Source of the DNA: Oscillospiraceae bacterium | GTDB lineage: Bacteria > Bacillota > Clostridia > Oscillospirales > Oscillospiraceae | Direction: 5' to 3' | Assembly: GCA_021205585.1 (NCBI GenBank) | Contig: JAJPXI010000003.1 | Coordinates: 1 to 9,363, forward strand | Length of the DNA stretch: 9,363 bases | Shown here: positions 6,817 to 9,363 of the stretch, piece after piece | Layout of the letters: every line of letters begins with the position of its first letter | Numbering within the stretch: the stretch's first letter is position 1 | Program-made: the position numbers and the translations under genes | The notes under the pieces: model-generated | What the model saw: the letters and a program-made list of their open reading frames with translations, nothing else | The model's database searches: none | What the model was told of the DNA's origin: nothing

Positions 6817-6878
6817 TCAATTTCCAAAGTAAACACAGCATATCAAATGCCGGGTGTTGCGTTTACTTTGGAAATTGA
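6817..6878. repeat. Perfect 18-bp inverted repeat between divergent promoters (candidate operator pair)
   Basis: TCAATTTCCAAAGTAAAC at 6817-6834 recurs as its exact complement at 6861-6878. Allowing two mismatches, the arms extend inward to 24 bp (6817-6840 and 6855-6878). The arm centres are 44 bp apart. The repeat lies about 35 bp from the minus-strand -35 box and about 38 bp from the plus-strand -35 box, so it is almost centred between the two divergent promoters. Each arm also holds a partial dyad, TTTnCnnnGnAAA. It could be a pair of regulator binding sites, a cruciform, or the relic of a small mobile element. I do not recognise the motif. Confidence 0.8.
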
Positions 6879-6916
6879 GGCAAAATTGATTTCCGCGCCC
6901 CTGCGGCGAATTTCTG

Positions 6917-6945
6917 TTGCAAACAGGGGCGGCTTGGGCTATAAT
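6917..6945 (+). promoter_or_regulatory. Predicted sigma-A promoter, plus strand
   Basis: TTGCAA (6917-6922) and TATAAT (6940-6945) are separated by 17 nt. The -10 box is perfect and the -35 box matches 4 of 6 bases. Transcription would start near 6952 and read through the short leader frame toward the PspC and LacI genes. The leader would be about 205 nt long up to the ATG at 7158. Confidence 0.65.
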
Positions 6946-6988
6946 GAAGATAATGAGCCTCGCCCGTGGGGATTTTGGCCCTCCGGCG

Positions 6989-7006
6989 CCGTATCCGTGG
7001 ATACGG
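6989..7006. promoter_or_regulatory. Perfect 8-bp hairpin in the pspC leader
   Basis: CCGTATCC (6989-6996) and GGATACGG (6999-7006) are perfectly complementary around GT. No T-run follows on the plus strand (TCAAAAATAAAATTTTT), so it is not a convincing terminator. It may be a protein-binding dyad or a leader RNA hairpin just downstream of the predicted transcription start. Confidence 0.4.
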
Positions 7007-7045
7007 TCAAAAATAAAATTTTTCATAAAGGAGGAAAACTGAATT

Positions 7046-7138
7046 ATGGAAAAAATGAAAGAATGCGGGGGGAGCGTATATAATAGGGGTATACGAATCA
7101 ACGCACCGCCCCGCCTGCGCGGGGCGAGACAATCTTGA
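7046..7138 (+). CDS. Possible 30-residue leader peptide (uncertain)
   Basis: A short frame starts with ATG at 7046 and ends with TGA at 7136-7138. Its strongest support is the perfect ribosome binding site AAAGGAGG at 7027-7034, 11 nt upstream, together with the promoter at 6917-6945. The peptide begins MEKMKECGG and is basic, with no membrane segment and no family resemblance. It ends 19 bp before the PspC start. Against it: a TATAAT box (7079-7084) and a GC-rich hairpin (7107-7126) lie inside the frame, so the region may be purely regulatory. It could act as a translated leader or be a chance frame behind an orphan binding site. Confidence 0.3.
   Translation: MEKMKECGGSVYNRGIRINAPPRLRGARQS
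7079..7084 (+). promoter_or_regulatory. Possible second -10 box close to pspC
   Basis: A perfect TATAAT lies at 7079-7084. The -35 position 17 nt upstream reads TGAAAG (7056-7061), a poor match. If used, transcription would start near 7091 and give a 67-nt leader for the PspC gene. Confidence 0.35.
7107..7126. promoter_or_regulatory. GC-rich stem-loop just before the pspC ribosome binding site
   Basis: CGCCCCGC (7107-7114) and GCGGGGCG (7119-7126) pair perfectly around a CTGC loop. A T6 run (7139-7144) follows 12 nt later, which is too distant for a classic terminator but could matter in an attenuator. The AGGAGG used for pspC lies directly after the T-run. Confidence 0.4.
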
Positions 7139-7157
7139 TTTTTTAGGAGGAATTGCA

Positions 7158-7370
7158 ATGGGAACGAAGAAACTGTACCGTCTGGAGAAGCACCAGGGGG
7201 CCCTGCTGGCCGGGGTCTGCGGCGGGCTGGCGGAGTATTTCAATCTGGATCCCAGCATCGTGCGGCTGATTTTTGTGGCGCTGACCGTCCTGGCCTCCGT
7301 GGGCTTCTGGGTCTATGTGGTCGCCGCAATCATCCTGCCGAAGAAAAGCGACGTGTACCCCGGCTACTGA
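7158..7370 (+). CDS. PspC domain-containing small membrane protein
   Basis: A 70-residue protein that is essentially a single PspC domain. The conserved N-terminal block KKLYRLEKHQGALLAGVCGG (4-23) is followed by LAEYFNLDPSIVRLIFV (24-40) and one hydrophobic membrane helix (about 35-60). It ends in a short charged tail. In proteobacteria PspC belongs to the phage-shock envelope-stress response. Stand-alone PspC-domain proteins like this are common in Firmicutes, and their role is less clear. AGGAGG (7145-7150) lies 7 nt before the ATG. It is first in a likely two-gene unit with the LacI-family regulator 11 bp downstream. The pspA-type partner is not in the window. Confidence 0.93.
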   Translation: MGTKKLYRLEKHQGALLAGVCGGLAEYFNLDPSIVRLIFVALTVLASVGFWVYVVAAIILPKKSDVYPGY

Positions 7371-7381
7371 GGGCGGGGGCC

Positions 7382-8395
7382 GTGGGAGCGGAAAAGCAGG
7401 GCCGGGTGACGCTGAAGGATCTGGCCGGGCAGGCCGGGGTGTCTGTGGCCACGGCCTCCCGGGTGGTGAACAACAAGCCCGGCGGCTGCGTGTCCGGGGC
7501 AGTGCGGGAACGGGTGTGGGAAACCGCCCGGCGGCTGGGCTACCGGCCCAACCTGGACGCCCGGAGCCTGAAAGCCGGCGCTGCCGCCGGCCCGGCGGGG
7601 ACGGTGGCCGTGCTGGTGGCCCGGCCGGAGTCCGCCCGGCGGGACGCCTTTTTTTCCGAATGCCTGGACAGCCTGTCCGCCGAGCTGCTCTCGGCGGGCT
7701 TCCGCCTGGGGGATGTCCTGTACCTGGAGAACTCCTCCGGCGGCCCACTGCCGGAGGGGGACGGCTATGTAATTTTGGGCAAGTGCCAGGAGACGTTGCT
7801 GCGCGCCTGCCAGGGGCGCACGGGGAACGTGGTGGGCATCTGGCGTAACCCCGGCCCCCTGCCGGTGGACGAGGTGGTGTGCAGCGGGCGCAGGGCGGCG
7901 CTGCTGGCCATGGAGCATCTGCTGGAGCTGGAGCACCGGCGCATCGCCTACATCGGGGACTGCTCCTTTGAAAACCGCTACCTGGGCTACACCGAGGGGC
8001 TGACCAGCCGCCAGCTGCCCCTGATTTACTCCCTGGTCTGCAACGTCCCCCAGACCAGGGCCGCCGGGGAGCAGGCCATGGAGGCCCTGCTCCGGCAGGG
8101 GGAGGCCACCGCCGCCCTGTGCGCCAACGACGAGGTGGCCCTGGGCGCCCTCCGGGCCGTCGGGCGGCGGAGAGGAGACGGGCCGCCCATCTCGGTCATC
8201 TCCATCGACGACACCGCCGAGGCCCGCCGGGCCGGGCTGACCACGGTGCACATCCCCGGCCGGGACATGGCCCACCTGGCCGCCGGACTGCTGGCCGACC
8301 GTTTCCGGGGCGGCCACCGGGAGTACGTCCACATAGAGCTGCCCTGCCGCCTGGTGGAGCGGGAGAGCTGTTTTTTCGCCGCCCAGGGGGGATAA
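7382..8395 (+). CDS. LacI-family transcriptional regulator
   Basis: A 337-residue repressor-type protein with normal family architecture. The N-terminal helix-turn-helix VTLKDLAGQAGVSVATASRV (9-28) is nearly canonical and is followed by VVNNKPG and the hinge helix region RPNLDARSLK (55-64). Residues 74-333 form a periplasmic-binding-like effector domain. Recognisable blocks are HLLELEHRRIAYIGDCSF (179-196), CANDEVALGALRAV (247-260) and ELPCRLVERES (319-329), the last being the family's C-terminal LvxRxS. It probably binds an operator as a dimer and responds to a sugar or related ligand. The GTG start at 7382 has only a weak G-rich binding site, so the true start could differ by a few codons. 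It lies 11 bp after pspC on the same strand and ends at a terminator. The nearby sugar importer is a possible target, but no shared operator was established. Confidence 0.93.
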   Translation: MGAEKQGRVTLKDLAGQAGVSVATASRVVNNKPGGCVSGAVRERVWETARRLGYRPNLDARSLKAGAAAGPAGTVAVLVARPESARRDAFFSECLDSLSAELLSAGFRLGDVLYLENSSGGPLPEGDGYVILGKCQETLLRACQGRTGNVVGIWRNPGPLPVDEVVCSGRRAALLAMEHLLELEHRRIAYIGDCSFENRYLGYTEGLTSRQLPLIYSLVCNVPQTRAAGEQAMEALLRQGEATAALCANDEVALGALRAVGRRRGDGPPISVISIDDTAEARRAGLTTVHIPGRDMAHLAAGLLADRFRGGHREYVHIELPCRLVERESCFFAAQGG

Positions 8396-8449
8396 GCCCC
8401 CGGCGGGACGTGATTTCTCCTGATTCCGAAAATTCGGGCTTGTTTTTTT
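8394..8449 (+). terminator. Terminator after the LacI-family gene, overlapping the yajC promoter
   Basis: A small hairpin CCGAA-AA-TTCGG (8426-8437) is followed by GCTTG and a T7 run (8443-8449). A longer alternative pairs AAGCCC (8394-8399) with GGGCTT (8436-8441), directly before the T-run. Either would end transcription of the regulator gene. The T-run overlaps the -35 region of the next promoter. Confidence 0.55.
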
Positions 8450-8468
8450 CTTCCCTTCACAGTATAAT
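8440..8468 (+). promoter_or_regulatory. Predicted sigma-A promoter of yajC
   Basis: TTGTTT (8440-8445) and a perfect TATAAT (8463-8468) are separated by 17 nt. The predicted start near 8475 gives a leader of about 40 nt before the yajC ATG. Confidence 0.7.
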
Positions 8469-8514
8469 ACAATTTATCAGCGTATGCTCCGAATAAAAAA
8501 CTGGAGGAACATTT

Positions 8515-8802
8515 ATGAGCGACTATTTAACAACCCTGATCCCCTTGATTTTAATTATCGCGGTCTTTTATTTCTTTATGATGCGCCCGCAGAGCAAGAA
8601 GAAAAAGCAGGAGGCCGAGATGCGGGCCAATTTGAAGGTGGGCGACGTGGTAACCACCATCGGCGGGGTTATCGGCACCACCTGCGCCGTCAAGGAAAAC
8701 ACCATCGTCATCGAGGTGGGCGCCGACCGGGTGCGCCTGGAGTTTAGCAAGTGGGCCATCTCCTCCGTGGGTGCCCAGACCACCGAGGCCCCGGCGAAAT
8801 AA
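8515..8802 (+). CDS. yajC: Preprotein translocase accessory subunit YajC
   Basis: A 95-residue single-pass membrane protein that associates with the SecDF part of the Sec translocon. One hydrophobic helix (about 6-24) is followed by the hallmark MRPQSKKKKQ (23-32) and the conserved soluble block LKVGDVVTTIGGVIGTT (40-56). The tail, rich in Ala, Thr and Pro, is typical. TGGAGGA (8502-8508) lies 6 nt before the ATG. The length fits the usual 85-115. It has its own promoter (8440-8468). The next gene on the same strand is a TIGR04086-type membrane protein, a neighbour commonly seen in Clostridia. secD and secF are not in the window. Confidence 0.96.
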   Translation: MSDYLTTLIPLILIIAVFYFFMMRPQSKKKKQEAEMRANLKVGDVVTTIGGVIGTTCAVKENTIVIEVGADRVRLEFSKWAISSVGAQTTEAPAK

Positions 8803-8830
8803 AATCCCCTGCGGCCAGTTCAACCAGACG

Positions 8831-9047
8831 CACGGAAATCAATTATGATAGCAGATAGGTCAAAAGAACCCCTCAGTCTGGCCCGACGGCCAGCCAGCTC
8901 CCCTTTCAGGGGAGCCTTGGCGCAGGTGAAGCAGAAGATATTGAATTGAGCACCCATCTTTTTGCCTTCTCTGAAAGGGGAGGGGGATCGGCGATAGCCG
9001 GTGGAGGGGTTCTCCGCACAACATTGATTTCAAAATTATTTTCCGTG
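8831..9047. repeat. AT-rich inverted arms around an intergenic palindromic repeat
   Basis: Bases 8831-8848 (starting CACGGAAATC) match the complement of 9030-9047 at 15 of 18 positions. The two arms enclose a GC-rich repeat at 8865-9013. They may be the true ends of one 217-bp element or an older element into which the GC-rich one was inserted. No coding potential is seen in the 8803-9111 interval, where the longest frames are unsupported. Confidence 0.5.
8865..9013. repeat. 149-bp palindromic intergenic repeat (MITE/REP-like)
   Basis: AGAACCCCTC (8865-8874) and GAGGGGTTCT (9004-9013) are perfect 10-bp terminal inverted repeats. Inside, CTCCCCTTTCAG (8898-8909) is repeated in inverted form at 8971-8982. 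Local hairpins occur at 8897-8915 (GCTCCCCT-TTC-AGGGGAGC) and 8989-9000 (CGGC-GATA-GCCG). No gene fits. I recall closely similar sequences scattered between genes in Oscillospiraceae genomes, but I could not search here. No target duplication is visible. A folded RNA or a non-autonomous transposable element are both possible. Confidence 0.75.
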
Positions 9048-9064
9048 AATCAGACATGAAAACC

Positions 9065-9111
9065 GCCCTCCCTGCATAGGTTTGTATCAAACCATGTGGG
9101 GAGGGCTTTTT
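9065..9111 (+). terminator. Strong hairpin plus T-run that also contains the next gene's ribosome binding site
   Basis: GCCCTCCC (9065-9072) pairs with GGGAGGGC (9099-9106). An inner stem GGTTTG-TAT-CAAACC (9079-9093) and CAT/ATG pairs make almost the whole 42 nt fold. TTTTT (9107-9111) follows, so it reads as a textbook intrinsic terminator for yajC. The right arm, however, contains GGGGAGGG (9098-9105), the only fitting ribosome binding site for the ATG at 9112. It may therefore be a regulated leader hairpin rather than a plain terminator. Confidence 0.7.
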
Positions 9112-9363
9112 ATGCGTGTGAACGAGGAGGAGCAGGGCGTCCGGCTGGTGCGCTTCGTGGGCTCGGCCGTGCTGGGCGGCCTGCTGGCGGCGGGGGTCGC
9201 CCTGATGGCGCTGTTTTTCTGCTCCTTAGGCGTCTCCGCGGGCTTGCTCAGCGAGGACTATATGGTGCAGTACGCCTTTGCCGGGTGCGTCCTGGGCGGC
9301 TTTGCCGGGGGGCTGTTTGCCGCGCTGCGCTGCCGGGCCAAAACCCTGTTGGTGGGTCTGGGG
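9112..9363 (+). CDS. TIGR04086-type membrane protein, N-terminal part (3' end outside window)
   Basis: The frame is open from ATG at 9112 to the window end (84 codons, no stop). A short acidic N-terminus (MRVNEEEQG) is followed by a hydrophobic helix (about 15-42), a short polar stretch with LSEDYM (46-51) and a second hydrophobic, glycine-rich segment (about 53-71), then basic residues. This small multi-helix pattern and the position after yajC fit the TIGR04086 family of Clostridial membrane proteins, whose function is unknown. The assignment rests on general pattern and neighbourhood and is moderate. The start follows GGGGAGGG (9098-9105) by 6 nt. A GTG at 9118 or 9148-9154 is possible if the hairpin upstream is only a terminator. 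Confidence 0.65.
   Translation, partial: MRVNEEEQGVRLVRFVGSAVLGGLLAAGVALMALFFCSLGVSAGLLSEDYMVQYAFAGCVLGGFAGGLFAALRCRAKTLLVGLG

Noticed and set aside
6951..7040. A 29-codon frame starting at the predicted plus-strand transcription start.
   Set aside because: It would be leaderless with no ribosome binding site, and it contains the leader hairpin. It is not supported.
5065..7083. A 672-codon plus-strand frame opposite the acyl-CoA ligase.
   Set aside because: It is antisense to a gene with all family motifs and is rich in His, Gly and Val without any domain pattern. It also runs through the divergent promoter region.
8897..8982. Inverted CTCCCCTTTCAG copies considered as CRISPR repeats.
   Set aside because: There are only two copies, in opposite orientation, with no regular spacers. 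They belong to a single palindromic element.

Overview
The window looks like chromosomal DNA from a GC-rich member of the Clostridia, most likely an Oscillospiraceae gut bacterium of the Flavonifractor/Lawsonibacter/Pseudoflavonifractor kind. The grounds are GC-rich coding sequence with strong AGGAGG-type ribosome binding sites and AT-rich sigma-A style promoters, a Clostridia-type sugar ABC transporter, a yajC-TIGR04086 pair, and a palindromic intergenic repeat of a type I recall from this group. The genus is an inference. No tRNA, rRNA, CRISPR array or prophage is visible.

Layout. (1) 1-4026, plus strand: a CUT2/ribose-type sugar ABC transporter operon, made of the 3' end of a probable substrate-binding protein, then permease, double ATPase and second permease. 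The last three genes are joined by ATGA overlaps. A bidirectional-looking terminator at 4057-4105 closes the operon. (2) 4106-4534: a nested insertion. A palindromic element of about 82 bp is split by a 341-bp AT-rich element with 18-bp inverted ends and a 6-bp target duplication (TAGTTA). (3) 4574-6663, minus strand: an AMP-forming acyl-CoA ligase followed by an overlapping hotdog-fold acyl-CoA thioesterase, transcribed from a perfect-consensus promoter (TTGACA-17-TATAAT). (4) 6664-7157: a divergent regulatory region with a perfect 18-bp inverted repeat about midway between opposing promoters, hairpins and a possible 30-residue leader peptide. (5) 7158-8395, plus strand: a small PspC-domain membrane protein and, 11 bp later, a LacI-family repressor. 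(6) 8394-9363, plus strand: a terminator merging into a promoter, yajC, a palindromic repeat element, then a hairpin that runs directly into the start of a TIGR04086-type membrane protein cut by the window end.

How it works together. The transporter would import an unidentified monosaccharide-like substrate. The LacI-type regulator is the only sugar-type regulator in view, but nothing in the sequence ties it firmly to the transporter. The ligase/thioesterase pair makes and breaks an acyl-CoA of unknown chain. YajC and the TIGR04086 protein belong to the Sec-associated neighbourhood.

I do not see a convincing new multi-gene system such as a defence island. The most notable signals are non-coding: the nested element, the inverted repeat between divergent promoters, and the hairpin that contains the ribosome binding site of the last gene.
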